NCBI RefSeq assembly: GCF_013391105.1
Contig: NZ_CP058335.1
Location: forward strand, 2,914,001 to 2,978,000
Reading direction: 5' to 3'
Length of the DNA: 64,000 nt
Source: Natronomonas salina
GTDB taxonomy: Archaea; Halobacteriota; Halobacteria; Halobacteriales; Haloarculaceae
This document shows positions 25,996 through 34,946 of this stretch, piece after piece; positions within the stretch are counted from its first letter, which is position 1, and the number at the start of each line of letters is the position of its first letter. The notes under the pieces were generated by a model that searched no databases, was not told where the DNA came from, and saw only the letters and a list, made by a program, of their open reading frames with translations. Position numbers and translations under genes: made by a program.

Positions 25996-27546
25996 TCACC
26001 GCTTGTAGAGGTTTAGCCGGCGGAAGACCGAATCCAGCAGCACCGCTATCGGGATGATCTCCAGTCTGCCGACCCACATATTGAGGATCAACATCCCCTT
26101 CGTGACGTCCGGCATCCCCGGCCCGGTGATCCCGGCGTCGAGCCCGACGTTACTCTGGGCGCTCATTACGTCGAAAACGACGTACTCGAGGGGATATTCC
26201 GGCGGGAGCGCCCACAGGAAGACCGAGATCCCGATGACGAGGAACGCGATCCAGAGGATGAACACGACGGTCGCTTCGCTGTATTCCCGCTGGAGTTGCT
26301 CATCGCTCAGTCGACGGTCGCCGATCTGGAGGTAGCGGACGGCGGTCTTCGGCTGGAAGACGCTCTCGATCTGCCAGATAGTCCCCTTGATGAGCGTGAT
26401 GACGCGGATGAGCTTGAGGCCGCTGACGGTCGACCCTGCCGCGGCGCCAGTTAGCATTCCCAGGCAGGCGAACAACGTCGCGCCGGCACCCCAGACGCGC
26501 TCGGTCCCGCCGCCGATCGCGACCGTCCCGAAACCGGCGTTCGACGTCGAGGAGACGAACTGGAACAGCGCGACCCGGAAGGTCTCCTCGAACGTCTCGT
26601 ACTGGCCGTTCGCGAAGAGGATCGCGGTCAGGACGACAGAGCCGACGGTGAACCAGATGAACACCCAGCGGGTCTGGAGGTCGGCGTAGAAGTTCCGCAG
26701 TTCCCCCTTGAAGATGAGGTAGTGGATCGGGAAGGCGATACTACCGGCGACCATCACCGGGACGGTGGCGTATTCGATCAGCGGGCTACCGTAGTGGCCG
26801 ATCGAATCGGCGTGGACGGAGAACCCGCCAGTCGAGATTCCCGTCATCCCGTGGTTGATCGCGTCCCACAGCGGCATCCCGACCAGGAGGAAGAGCGCGA
26901 TGGAGGCGAGTGTGAGTCCGAGGTAGATCTTCCAGATTTCCTGGACGGTCGTGATGACACTCGGGTGGATCTTCTCGGAGCGGGCTTCGCTCTCGAAGAG
27001 GGTGTAGGAACCGCTGCCGGGCCGTGCGAGGATGGCGACCGTCAGCACGATGACGCCGACGCCGCCGATCCACTCGGTCAGCGAGCGCCACCAGTGGAGC
27101 GACCGCGGCAGTTGCTCCTCGACGGCAGCCATCGTCAGGCCCGTGCCAGTGAATCCGCTCATGCTCTCGAAGACGGCGTCCAGCGGTGACAGGAAGATGG
27201 CCGTCGAGTCGTCCATCGGGGGCGTGTTCGCCCACGCCGGAAACGGGTCGATAGCGATCGTCCACGCTATCATGAGGAACGGAAGCCCGCCGAGGAGCCC
27301 AGTGAGCCCCCACGCACTCGCCGCTGTGACCATCCCCTCTAGCTTGCCGGGGGCGTCCGCGTCCCGGTAGTACCGGGAGAGTGCGGTGCCGAGCCCACCG
27401 ACGATGACCGCCGAGAGGGCGAAACTCGGGATGGCGTAGAACTCGCCGTGGAGTGCGACGACGACGATCGATGCGGCCAGGAGCAGCGAGAGGACTCGCA
27501 GGATCCGTCCCACGTCTCGGCTGACCGTCCGTGTATCGACGTTCAT
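25996..27546 (-). CDS. trkH: TrkH potassium uptake channel subunit
   Basis: A 516-residue TrkH/KtrB-type protein with about ten membrane helices and the four pore loops that form the potassium filter: SMSGFTGTGLT, TGISTGGFSVHAD, NAGFGTVAIGG and SNVGLDAG. Filter glycines are in place in all four. It forms an operon-like block with trkA (56 bp upstream) and a second trkH farther upstream. In a salt-in haloarchaeon potassium uptake is central to osmotic balance. Complete length. Confidence 0.93.
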   Translation of the reverse strand: MNVDTRTVSRDVGRILRVLSLLLAASIVVVALHGEFYAIPSFALSAVIVGGLGTALSRYYRDADAPGKLEGMVTAASAWGLTGLLGGLPFLMIAWTIAIDPFPAWANTPPMDDSTAIFLSPLDAVFESMSGFTGTGLTMAAVEEQLPRSLHWWRSLTEWIGGVGVIVLTVAILARPGSGSYTLFESEARSEKIHPSVITTVQEIWKIYLGLTLASIALFLLVGMPLWDAINHGMTGISTGGFSVHADSIGHYGSPLIEYATVPVMVAGSIAFPIHYLIFKGELRNFYADLQTRWVFIWFTVGSVVLTAILFANGQYETFEETFRVALFQFVSSTSNAGFGTVAIGGGTERVWGAGATLFACLGMLTGAAAGSTVSGLKLIRVITLIKGTIWQIESVFQPKTAVRYLQIGDRRLSDEQLQREYSEATVVFILWIAFLVIGISVFLWALPPEYPLEYVVFDVMSAQSNVGLDAGITGPGMPDVTKGMLILNMWVGRLEIIPIAVLLDSVFRRLNLYKR

Positions 27547-27602
27547 AGGAGGGTAGCGATGATATCGGTGTCAGTAACTGCCGGTCGTGATCACGAACAC
27601 GG

Positions 27603-28289
27603 TCACTCCAGCCTGTCTTCCGGATGCCCGAAGACGTCGGTGAGTTCCGGGTCGGCGCCGAACCCGGAGTAGACCGTCAGCAGGTCGTTAGCGTGGATCT
27701 CCGTATCCCCCTGCGGGGTCAACGGCGGATCCTGGCCCTCCCGTTCGATCGCGACGACCAGGACGTCCTTCGGCAGGAGGCCCTCCTCTGCCGCCTCGTG
27801 CAGCGTCTTGCCGACGATCGGTGCGTTCTCGGTGACGGTGATCTCGAAGACCTCCGCTTGCTCGCCGATCCGCAGGTAGTCGACGATCGCCGGCCGGGCC
27901 ACCGCCCGGTAGAGGTACTCTGCGATGAGTTGCTGGGGGTTCTCCATCGTGTTGACGCCGATCTGCTCGAAGAGCGCCATGTGCTGGGGATTGTGGACGA
28001 CGGAGACGACGGCGGGAATCTCGAGTTCCTTCGCCAGCAGGCACACCATGATGTTCGTCGCGTCCTGGTCGGTCGTCGATATCATGGCGTCGGCCTGTCC
28101 GGCGCCGGCCTCCTGGAGGGTCTCCTTGGTCGTCGCGTCCGCGTTGAGGACGAGGCAGTCGTGTTCGCTCGCGATCAGGTCCGCCCGCTCGTCGTCCTGC
28201 TCGATGACGACCACCTCGTTGCCGGACCTGGTCGCGATATCGATGAGCGGGCCACCGATATCCCCGGCCCCGACGACGATGAGGTACAT
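27603..28289 (-). CDS. trkA: TrkA regulatory subunit of potassium transport
   Basis: A 228-residue cytosolic protein with RCK_N (about 1-130; Rossmann motif VVGAGDIGGPLIDIA, acidic E30 after it for NAD binding) and RCK_C (about 145-228: EITVTENAPIVGKTLHEAA, DTEIHANDLLTVYSGFG). It binds nucleotides and gates TrkH. It lies between two trkH genes on the same strand, with gaps of 56 and 150 bp. One TrkA may therefore serve two TrkH pores. Confidence 0.93.
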   Translation of the reverse strand: MYLIVVGAGDIGGPLIDIATRSGNEVVVIEQDDERADLIASEHDCLVLNADATTKETLQEAGAGQADAMISTTDQDATNIMVCLLAKELEIPAVVSVVHNPQHMALFEQIGVNTMENPQQLIAEYLYRAVARPAIVDYLRIGEQAEVFEITVTENAPIVGKTLHEAAEEGLLPKDVLVVAIEREGQDPPLTPQGDTEIHANDLLTVYSGFGADPELTDVFGHPEDRLE

Positions 28290-28439
28290 ACGACGCCCTT
28301 CAAAGGTGACTATTGAAAACGTATCGCCTCCGTATTACGGCCTCCTCAAGTCACGTGTGGTCTTCGGCGCCCTGTGACTGCTGGCCCCGCCCGATCGAAA
28401 CGTACTACCTGCGGTCTTCACGCCCGTACTTGCTGGCGA

Positions 28440-29978
28440 TCAATCCCACCAGTACGACGGCGTGAGGATGACGAGCACCGAGAGGATCTCGAGCCGGCCG
28501 ATCCACATCAGGAAGGTCATGAAGAGCTTCGACGCGTTCGAGAACGGGAGGTAGCCGTTCATCGGACCGACGATGCCGAACCCCGGACCGATGTTGCCGA
28601 GCGTCGCCATCGCCATGCTCGTCGCCTCGATCGGCGAGAGGTCGAGTCCGGTCCGGACCGTATCGAGGTACAGCAGCACCGTCGAGACGGCGAACAGGAC
28701 CATGAACAGCAGCGTGAAGGCGAGCAGCCCCTGGACCGTGTCGTCGTCGAGGATTTCGGTGGACGTCCGGATCGGCACGACCGCCGACGGGTGGACGTCC
28801 CGGTACAGTTCGCGGCTGATGACTCGTTTGATGACGTACCACCGGATGATCTTGATCGACCCTGCCGCGGAGCCGACCGAACCCCCGAGGAACATCGAGA
28901 ACAGCAACACCATCTTTGTCGGCTGACTCCACGTGTTGAAGTCCATGCTCGCGTAGCCGGTCGTCGTGATGAACGTCAGGGATTGGAACAGACCGTGTCT
29001 GGCCGACGCCTCTACCGAGCCGGTGAGTCGGCCGACGTTCGTCGGAATCTCGGCCATCCCGATGCCGCTGAACAGCAGGGCGAAGAGCAGGACGGCGACC
29101 CCGCTGAACGCCTTCACGTACGACCGGAACTCGGTGTTCTCGAGGAGGTGCTCCGGCCGCCCGTCGAACGCGTGCCAGAAGAGCGCGAAGTTGGTGCCCG
29201 CGATGATCATGAACGGCATCGACGTCCACTGGATGATCGGACTGAACGCCTCCATGCTCCGCGCTTCGGGGGAGAAGCCCCCCGTCGGCAGCGTCGTGAG
29301 GGCGTGGGAGACGGCGTTGTAGAGGTCCATGTTCGGGGCGAATCCCAGCAGGTTCCACCCGTAGTAGCAGACGAGCGCCAGCAGCGTGAACCCGATGTAG
29401 ATCTTCCAGAGCGCCCGTGCGGTCTCCTGGATGCCCGGCGTGAGCTTCTCGATGTCGAACCCCGGCGCCTCCTCCTCCATCACCTGGGCGCCACCGACGG
29501 AGAGCTTCGGCAGGATGGCGACCATCAGGACGATGATCCCCAGGCCGCCGAGCCACTGGGTGAGCTGTCGCCACAGCAGGATCGACCGGGAGTGCGTCTC
29601 GACCGAGATGTCGTTGAGGACCGTCGCGCCGGTGGTGGTGAACCCGCTCATCGACTCGAAGAGCGCGTTCACCGGCTGGGCCACCGTCCCGTCGCCGGCG
29701 ACGAGATACGGGATCGTCCCCAGCAGCGGGACGGCGAGCCAGGTGAGCGCGACGAACAGGAACCCCTCGCGGTAGCCGAGTTCGGGTTCGGGGTGGAGGC
29801 GTTCGAGTCCCGTTCCGACGACGAGGGCGACGACGATCGTGGAGACGAACGGCAGGACGCTCTCGCCGTAGACGAGCGCGGTGACGAGCGGCGCGAGTAG
29901 CGGGATGGCCATGAACTTCAGCACGGTGCCGACGAGGCTCACCGAGAGGCGGTAGTCAACGCGAACGGCCATTGACAC
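28440..29978 (-). CDS. trkH: Second TrkH potassium uptake channel subunit
   Basis: A 512-residue TrkH paralogue. The pore loops are SMSGFTTTGATV, TLPTGGFSPE, TTTGYASMD and GNIGPGFG; the glycines needed for potassium are kept, though neighbouring residues differ from the downstream TrkH, so affinity or selectivity may differ. It has about ten helices and is full length. It is the first gene of the trkH-trkA-trkH block; no promoter motif stands out beyond an AT-rich patch upstream. Confidence 0.92.
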   Translation of the reverse strand: MSMAVRVDYRLSVSLVGTVLKFMAIPLLAPLVTALVYGESVLPFVSTIVVALVVGTGLERLHPEPELGYREGFLFVALTWLAVPLLGTIPYLVAGDGTVAQPVNALFESMSGFTTTGATVLNDISVETHSRSILLWRQLTQWLGGLGIIVLMVAILPKLSVGGAQVMEEEAPGFDIEKLTPGIQETARALWKIYIGFTLLALVCYYGWNLLGFAPNMDLYNAVSHALTTLPTGGFSPEARSMEAFSPIIQWTSMPFMIIAGTNFALFWHAFDGRPEHLLENTEFRSYVKAFSGVAVLLFALLFSGIGMAEIPTNVGRLTGSVEASARHGLFQSLTFITTTGYASMDFNTWSQPTKMVLLFSMFLGGSVGSAAGSIKIIRWYVIKRVISRELYRDVHPSAVVPIRTSTEILDDDTVQGLLAFTLLFMVLFAVSTVLLYLDTVRTGLDLSPIEATSMAMATLGNIGPGFGIVGPMNGYLPFSNASKLFMTFLMWIGRLEILSVLVILTPSYWWD

Positions 29979-30262
29979 TTCACCCTGCGTCCCCCCGAGG
30001 GATTACTGTTTGGTGATGCGTCGATGCGGACTCGTCGTCGTGGCAACTGTCGCGGTCCCCCGGTCCTCCGTGTGCAATTCCAGCGGGAACGGGACTCCCC
30101 GGATGGCTATCCCAGCAGCGAGAAGACGGCTTCGTATCGGGGGTTTCAGTATGTATTCATGACCGTCCGGGTGTTTGCGGGTTCCTTCGTCGCTCCAAGC
30201 AACTGCCTGGCATTTTCTAACTGGTAATAGGAATCTAAGTTAACGGATGCTATCGAACGAAT

Positions 30263-30622
30263 ATGTCCCACGAAGCGATGGACCCTCCGGCTGTGCGGCG
30301 AGGCGATCACGCGAGCGACGACGGAGCGGTGAGTGATTCTCTCGCGGAAGAGACGACCCGATTGGCGTCGACTCTCGCCACGGTCTACCGTGGGTCGGTG
30401 ACCGTCGACGTGGAGGACGCGTCACCCAGTGATCGATACCTCCGTATCACCCCCGCCGACGCGAGGTCCACGTCCGTCCTGGAGACGGTCGAAGCCCACC
30501 TTCGAGATATCGAGGCGCAGTCCCCCGAGTGTTTCCTGTACAAGTCCAGGGACGACAAACTCTACGTGAAACTCGTCGAAGATTCCGAGAACTTCGACGA
30601 CAGCGCCTGGATGTGGGTCTGA
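30263..30622 (+). CDS. Small acidic protein of unknown function
   Basis: A 119-residue protein. The N-terminal third is polar and probably disordered; the rest looks like a compact alpha/beta domain (VTVDVEDASPSDRYLRITPAD, SVLETVEAHLRDIEA, CFLYKSRDDKLYVKLVED) ending in a Trp-rich tail SAWMWV. I do not recognise the family. A TATA-like GTTAACG and an ATCGAACGAAT run precede the ATG. It is convergent with the surface protein gene downstream. Confidence 0.65.
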   Translation: MSHEAMDPPAVRRGDHASDDGAVSDSLAEETTRLASTLATVYRGSVTVDVEDASPSDRYLRITPADARSTSVLETVEAHLRDIEAQSPECFLYKSRDDKLYVKLVEDSENFDDSAWMWV

Positions 30623-30719
30623 CGAATCCGTTCCGCCAATCCGAGTCTCGTTTCCGTCGTCTCTTCCTCAAGAAATAGCTGAAAAACCGCACTTCCGGAA
30701 ATCCTGGTCAACCGGGGGA

Positions 30720-32333
30720 CTACTCTCTGCGTCGCCGAGTCGAGAGCAGGAGTGCCGTTGCGGCGAGTGCGAGGAGGGCCGCGAGTCCGCCGAGTCCGGG
30801 GCCGTCACCCGACGCCTCCTCGGGGCTACTGACGCTCTCCTCCGTCGCGGTGTCGGTGCTCTCTCCCGACTCGTCCGCCGATTCGGTGTCCTCCTGGTCA
30901 GTCTCGCTGGAAGACGTCGTGGAGTCGTCGCTACCGGTCACCGTGACCGTCACCGGGGTGGACTGTTCCTCGGTCCCGGTCGGCGTCTCGTCCGCGCTCG
31001 AACTCGACACGCCATCCGATCCACCGCTCGTGTCGCGGTCGGTCTCGTCCGGCGTCGCCGTCTCGGTGGTTGTGTCACTGCTGCTCGCCGAGAGCCCGCC
31101 GTCCGCCCCGGCGGTGGTCGAGGGTTCCGGCGTCTGCGTCGCCGTCGCCTCGGGCGTCGAGGTGGGCGTCGCCGTGGCCGTCTCCTCCGGCGTCGCCTCG
31201 TCGGCGCGCTCGCCGAGTGCGTAGGTGCCGTCGTCCTGGACCGTCACCGAGACCGCGCCGTCGGTCGGTTGCAGCGCCGACTCGTACGTCGTCCAGCCGT
31301 CCGCGTGCCGGAGCACGTCGACCGAGTCGTGACTCCCGCTGGGGAGCGTGACCTCTGCGCTCCCGTCGAGTCGCGAGAGGGCCACGCCGTCGTCGAACGT
31401 CCGGTCGTCGGAATCCGAGTTCAGGTCGCTCTGCGGGACGCCCGTGGCGTCGAACTCCTCCTCGTCCTCGACGTCGACGGTCGCGTCGCCGACCTGGACG
31501 TCCGCGAGCGACGTCCTGATATCCGAGTTCAGGTCGCTCTCGCCGTTCCCGGCGAGCGTCGACCCCGAGATATCGAGGTGGACCGCGTTCGAGAACGCCT
31601 TGATACCGTGCTTGCTGTTGTCCGTGACCGTGGTGTCCTCGATCGTGTAGGTGTCGCCGCGGCCGCCGACGACCATCCCCGAGCCGTCGTTCCCGGAGAG
31701 TTCGACCGCCGTCATCGTCACGCCGGAGCTCTCCGTCGTGTGGAAGCCGGTCGCGCCGTTGTCGTTGAACGTCGTCGCGTCGACGGTGATCGGGCCGCTC
31801 GATGCAGCGGTGAAGCCGACTTCCGCGTTCCCGTCGACTCGGCTCTCGCTGATCTGGATGTCGGCCGCGACGTAGTCGGCGTCGACGCCGACATCGTTGC
31901 CGGTCGCCGTGACGCTCTGGAGGACGATCTGCCCGGAGGGGCCGTAGGTGGCGTCGACGCCGGTCCCGAACCCGTCGACGGTCGCGTCCTGCAGCGTGAA
32001 GTCGTCGCTGCTGCCGCCGGCCAGCGAGACGCCGCTACTGTCGGTGTCGCTTCCGGGCCCGGAGATCGTGTGGCCGTCGCCGTCGATCGTGACGGGGTAG
32101 GCCTGGACGTCGAAGCAGGCGCCGGTCTCGCTGGTCTCGACGTCGCTGGCGAGCGTGTAGGTGCCGGACTCGTTGATCGTCGTACAGCTGTCGACCGTCC
32201 GGTGGCTATCGGCGCTGGCGACGCCGGCGATGCCCCCCGCCAGCAGCATACTCGCGACGGTGAGCACTGCAGCGGCGATCATGATCGACCGCGGTCGGTA
32301 CCAGTGGAAACGTGCCGAATGTAGATCCGTCAT
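30720..32333 (-). CDS. Secreted beta-helix surface protein with PGF-CTERM-like tail
   Basis: A 537-residue exported protein. After an N-terminal hydrophobic signal (about 15-40) comes a right-handed parallel beta-helix-type repeat region (about 45-250; repeated TVxGNGxxGV-like coils such as VTATGNDVGVDADYVAADI), a short strand-rich domain, and a long Thr/Ser/Glu-rich linker (about 370-505) of the type glycosylated in haloarchaea. The tail GDGPGLGGLAALLALAATAL followed by RRRRE resembles an archaeosortase PGF-CTERM signal but has PGL in place of PGF. Start chosen at MTDLHSARF (32333), just before the signal. Likely anchored in the S-layer region. Confidence 0.8.
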   Translation of the reverse strand: MTDLHSARFHWYRPRSIMIAAAVLTVASMLLAGGIAGVASADSHRTVDSCTTINESGTYTLASDVETSETGACFDVQAYPVTIDGDGHTISGPGSDTDSSGVSLAGGSSDDFTLQDATVDGFGTGVDATYGPSGQIVLQSVTATGNDVGVDADYVAADIQISESRVDGNAEVGFTAASSGPITVDATTFNDNGATGFHTTESSGVTMTAVELSGNDGSGMVVGGRGDTYTIEDTTVTDNSKHGIKAFSNAVHLDISGSTLAGNGESDLNSDIRTSLADVQVGDATVDVEDEEEFDATGVPQSDLNSDSDDRTFDDGVALSRLDGSAEVTLPSGSHDSVDVLRHADGWTTYESALQPTDGAVSVTVQDDGTYALGERADEATPEETATATPTSTPEATATQTPEPSTTAGADGGLSASSSDTTTETATPDETDRDTSGGSDGVSSSSADETPTGTEEQSTPVTVTVTGSDDSTTSSSETDQEDTESADESGESTDTATEESVSSPEEASGDGPGLGGLAALLALAATALLLSTRRRRE

Positions 32334-32378
32334 GGGCTGTGGAGTCGGTGACTGGTCGGTGACTCCGGGGGTACACAC

Positions 32379-32794
32379 CCATATTTACCAACTACGATTA
32401 CTGAGTCGGACGCGGGATTCTACTGTCGGCCGGGCCTAAATCGAAGCTCGTCCCGTCCTAGCCGGTGGAAGCGTAGCGATGCCTCTGGATTACATCTTGG
32501 TCGGCCAGTTGTGCCCTCGCTAGTATCACTGCTCATATGCCGGCCTGCCGGCATGTGTTTCGTCGACGAGAGACGGGAGTGTAGAGATGATATTGGTGTG
32601 AGAATCCGAGTAAAGGTCTAGCTTATCCCTCTCCCGTCCTTTGTTTCGTATACAGTTCTCGAAAGTACACAGTATGCGTCCGCTCTTTCATGCAGTGGAC
32701 GTCTTTTAGGCGGCGACGCGCCGTCCATTCCCGCGGACCGCCACGTGGTTCGCATACAGAGTTCACACGGTGCCTGTAGAACGCGGACCACACC
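32379..32794. other. Intergenic region with a palindrome
   Basis: This 416-bp gap separates divergently read genes. It carries the perfect inverted repeat ATGCCGGC-CT-GCCGGCAT at 32537-32554 and TATA-like GTATACAG near 32650. No protein frame is convincing. Confidence 0.45.
32537..32554. repeat. Perfect 8-bp inverted repeat
   Basis: ATGCCGGC and GCCGGCAT flank two bases. It could be an operator or part of a terminator of a transcript; no T-run follows, so an operator is more likely. Confidence 0.4.
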
Positions 32795-33112
32795 ATGACA
32801 CTCCAACAGACCTTCCAAGCCGACCGGAAAGACGAACTCCTGACCATCCTCTCGGAGGCGAAGCGACGTGCCATCCTGACGCATCTACAGGACGCCGACG
32901 ACGGCGTCGCGACCGTCCAAGAGCTCGCGAACGAGATCGACCTGCAGAAAGACGGCGACTCCGGGGTGACTCCCGTGGAGCTAGTCCACTCGGATCTCCC
33001 GCGACTCGAAGACGCCGGCGTCGTCGAGTTCGACCAGCGAAGCAGGACCGTCCGGTATCAGGGCTCCACCGAACTGGAGCGATTGCTGCAGTTCGTCGTC
33101 GCCGACCTCTGA
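32795..33112 (+). CDS. Winged-helix DUF7344-like regulator
   Basis: A 105-residue DNA-binding-type protein. The helix-turn-helix is LLTILSEAKRRAILTHLQDADDGVATVQELANEI, followed by HSDLPRLEDAGVVEFDQRSRTVRYQG, a winged-helix layout very common in haloarchaea (DUF7344 class, from memory). The target is unknown. A related protein is encoded at 35841-36227. Monocistronic, with the small zinc protein gene convergent downstream. Confidence 0.82.
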   Translation: MTLQQTFQADRKDELLTILSEAKRRAILTHLQDADDGVATVQELANEIDLQKDGDSGVTPVELVHSDLPRLEDAGVVEFDQRSRTVRYQGSTELERLLQFVVADL

Positions 33113-33244
33113 GTTCCCCTTCGCGTGTCAACGTGTGTCGGCGGGGAGACGGCCGTTCCGGGAACGGACGCAAATAGAGTACGGGAACTGGATCGCGCCC
33201 CGACCTGCGTCTCCACCAGTAACGATCGCGTCGGTCCGAAAACG

Positions 33245-33397
33245 CTACTCGACGAGTGGCTTCACCGAGAGCTTGTGTCCCATCTCCTTGCCGTGTTCGA
33301 TCACGATATCCGCCGGGTCACGGTCGTCGCCGGGTTCGACGACCGTCGAAAACTGACACTCCTTGCACTGGACCTGGGTGGACTTCGGCTCGGCCAT
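33245..33397 (-). CDS. Small C2H2-type zinc-finger protein (50 aa)
   Basis: A 50-residue frame with CKEC at residues 11-14 and His35 and His41 (IEHGKEMGH), a plausible C2H2 zinc site, and a basic/hydrophobic tail LSVKPLVE. Codons are GC-rich and the ATG follows an AT-rich TATA-like stretch. It is too short for normal gene finding. Its convergent position after the winged-helix gene does not suggest a function. Small C2H2 micro-proteins are frequent in haloarchaea; most are uncharacterised. Confidence 0.72.
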   Translation of the reverse strand: MAEPKSTQVQCKECQFSTVVEPGDDRDPADIVIEHGKEMGHKLSVKPLVE

Positions 33398-33526
33398 CGT
33401 CTCAGATCATCCTCGAACGTGTTAGTATTCTAACTGCAATGGTAAGTAACCACCAGAACCGGAAACACACCAACTGTCGTTTCGCAAACGGGCGACCCAG
33501 GGTCTACCGGCGGAGTTGTGGGCCGT

Positions 33527-34738
33527 TCAGGCGTCGCCGTTGACGATACTCGCCACCCGCTGGCGGTCGAACAGCTGTTCGTCGGCGGGGATGTTCGGGT
33601 ACGGCTCGCCGTCCCGGTAGTCGGGCCACTCGCCGAACTGCTCGGGGTAGAGCTGTTTGGCGCCCATCTCGAGCTGGAAGAGGTTCATGATCGGCCCCTG
33701 GTACCGCATCCCGGCCGGGTAGACGCGGCCGTCCTTCACGGCGGTCAGGTCCTTGCCCGCGGGGTGGTCCTCGAGCGTCCGGCGGGTGTCGGCCATGCTG
33801 TAGTTCGGCGTCAGCCCCCAGAGGTGGAGGATGACGTCGGGGTCGGCTTCCAGCATCACCTCGTAGTCGACGGTCCCGAAGAGCCCGTCCCAGTCCTCGG
33901 CGGCGAAGGCGTCCGTCGCCCCGAGCGGCCGGGTGTCGGCCAGCCAGTAGCCCGGCTCGTTGAGGTGATAGGTCCAGAACTTCGAGCCGTCTTCCGAGAG
34001 CGTCGCCCTGACGACCGTCGGTCGGTCCTCCTCCGGCGGGAGCCCCTCCTCGATCCGGGCGAGCAGATCCTCGTGGACCGCCGCCAGCGCCTCGTAGCGT
34101 TCCGCCTCCCTGAAGACCTCGGCAACCTTCCCGAACAGCTCCCAGAGCGTGTAGTACTGGTAGTCGTCGTATCCCTCCGGTGCGGGGTCGTGGGTCCCGC
34201 TGTAGAAGTTCCCGAACCAGGGGGCGAGCGTCGACCCCACTTCCTCGACCTCGCTCTTGGTCCAGCCGCTCTGCGTCGACGCCCACGCCGGGTCGGCCAG
34301 GAGGACGTCGCTGTCGAGCTCGTAGAGCATCTCCTTCGAGAGCCCGTCCTGCAGAGGGTCGTGGAGGCCGTCCCACTCCAGGGACACGCCGTCGAGGTGG
34401 CGGTAGTAGTGGTTCATCGTCGTCCCGGACATCTCCGGGACGTACACCGCGTTCACGGCGTCGCCGTGGCCGAGCGCGACCGCCATGTCGAGGTACTGCG
34501 GGAAGACGGTGAAGACCTGCTCCGGGACGGCGTCGAACTCGACGTCGCCTACTGGGGACATGGACACCGTGTAGGGTTCGTCCACGCCGTCGCCGTTCGC
34601 CCCCGAAGCCGCCGAGTCAGGTGCCGAGTCCGAGTCGTCGGTACAGCCGGCAGTGAGGCCACCGCCGAGCAGCGCCCCGCCGTACTTCACGCAGTCGCGT
34701 CGCGTCGGCCCGCCGCGAACGTTCGAGCGAGATACCAT
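33527..34738 (-). CDS. Iron(III)-siderophore-type ABC substrate-binding lipoprotein
   Basis: A 403-residue exported binding protein. The N-terminus TRRDCVKYGGALLGGGLTAGC is a twin-arginine signal ending in a lipobox Cys, so the protein is lipid-anchored outside the membrane. The rest has two lobes of the TroA/FecB-like class (PEQVFTVFPQYLDMAVALGH in the first lobe; LEADPDVILHLWGL in the second), joined by a helix. No permease or ATPase gene lies nearby, so it is an orphan component. Two DtxR-type boxes at 34742-34794 sit at its promoter, supporting iron control. The ligand is not defined by sequence. Confidence 0.87.
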   Translation of the reverse strand: MVSRSNVRGGPTRRDCVKYGGALLGGGLTAGCTDDSDSAPDSAASGANGDGVDEPYTVSMSPVGDVEFDAVPEQVFTVFPQYLDMAVALGHGDAVNAVYVPEMSGTTMNHYYRHLDGVSLEWDGLHDPLQDGLSKEMLYELDSDVLLADPAWASTQSGWTKSEVEEVGSTLAPWFGNFYSGTHDPAPEGYDDYQYYTLWELFGKVAEVFREAERYEALAAVHEDLLARIEEGLPPEEDRPTVVRATLSEDGSKFWTYHLNEPGYWLADTRPLGATDAFAAEDWDGLFGTVDYEVMLEADPDVILHLWGLTPNYSMADTRRTLEDHPAGKDLTAVKDGRVYPAGMRYQGPIMNLFQLEMGAKQLYPEQFGEWPDYRDGEPYPNIPADEQLFDRQRVASIVNGDA

Positions 34739-34741
34739 GGG

Positions 34742-34757
34742 TTTAGGCTCGCCTAAA
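34742..34757. promoter_or_regulatory. DtxR/Idr-type iron-regulator box, proximal
   Basis: TTTAGGCTCGCCTAAA is a near-perfect palindrome (TTTAGGC-tc-GCCTAAA), the form bound by DtxR/SirR/Idr-type regulators in archaea. It lies 4 bp before the lipoprotein start codon, where a bound regulator would block transcription or initiation. Confidence 0.75.
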
Positions 34758-34778
34758 TAATTGATATAGCTTCCGAAG

Positions 34779-34794
34779 TTTAGGCGGTCCTAAA
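34779..34794. promoter_or_regulatory. DtxR/Idr-type iron-regulator box, distal
   Basis: TTTAGGCGGTCCTAAA is a second palindrome (TTTAGG-cggt-CCTAAA), 37 bp upstream of the proximal box centre to centre. An AT-rich TATA-like stretch (GCTATATCAATTATT on the minus strand) lies between the two, so both could flank the promoter. Confidence 0.72.
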
Positions 34795-34946
34795 GACCGG
34801 CTCCCTCGAACACAACTCCCGTTCAGAATCCGTCCGCAGTAGCAGGGTCTCTCCGACCGTCCAGCACTCGTGACTCCCCGTGATCGAATTCCCGAGCGAA
34901 CTGGTGCGACCGGGTCGCTCACCGGGCCTCACAGCGCCGATCCTCG

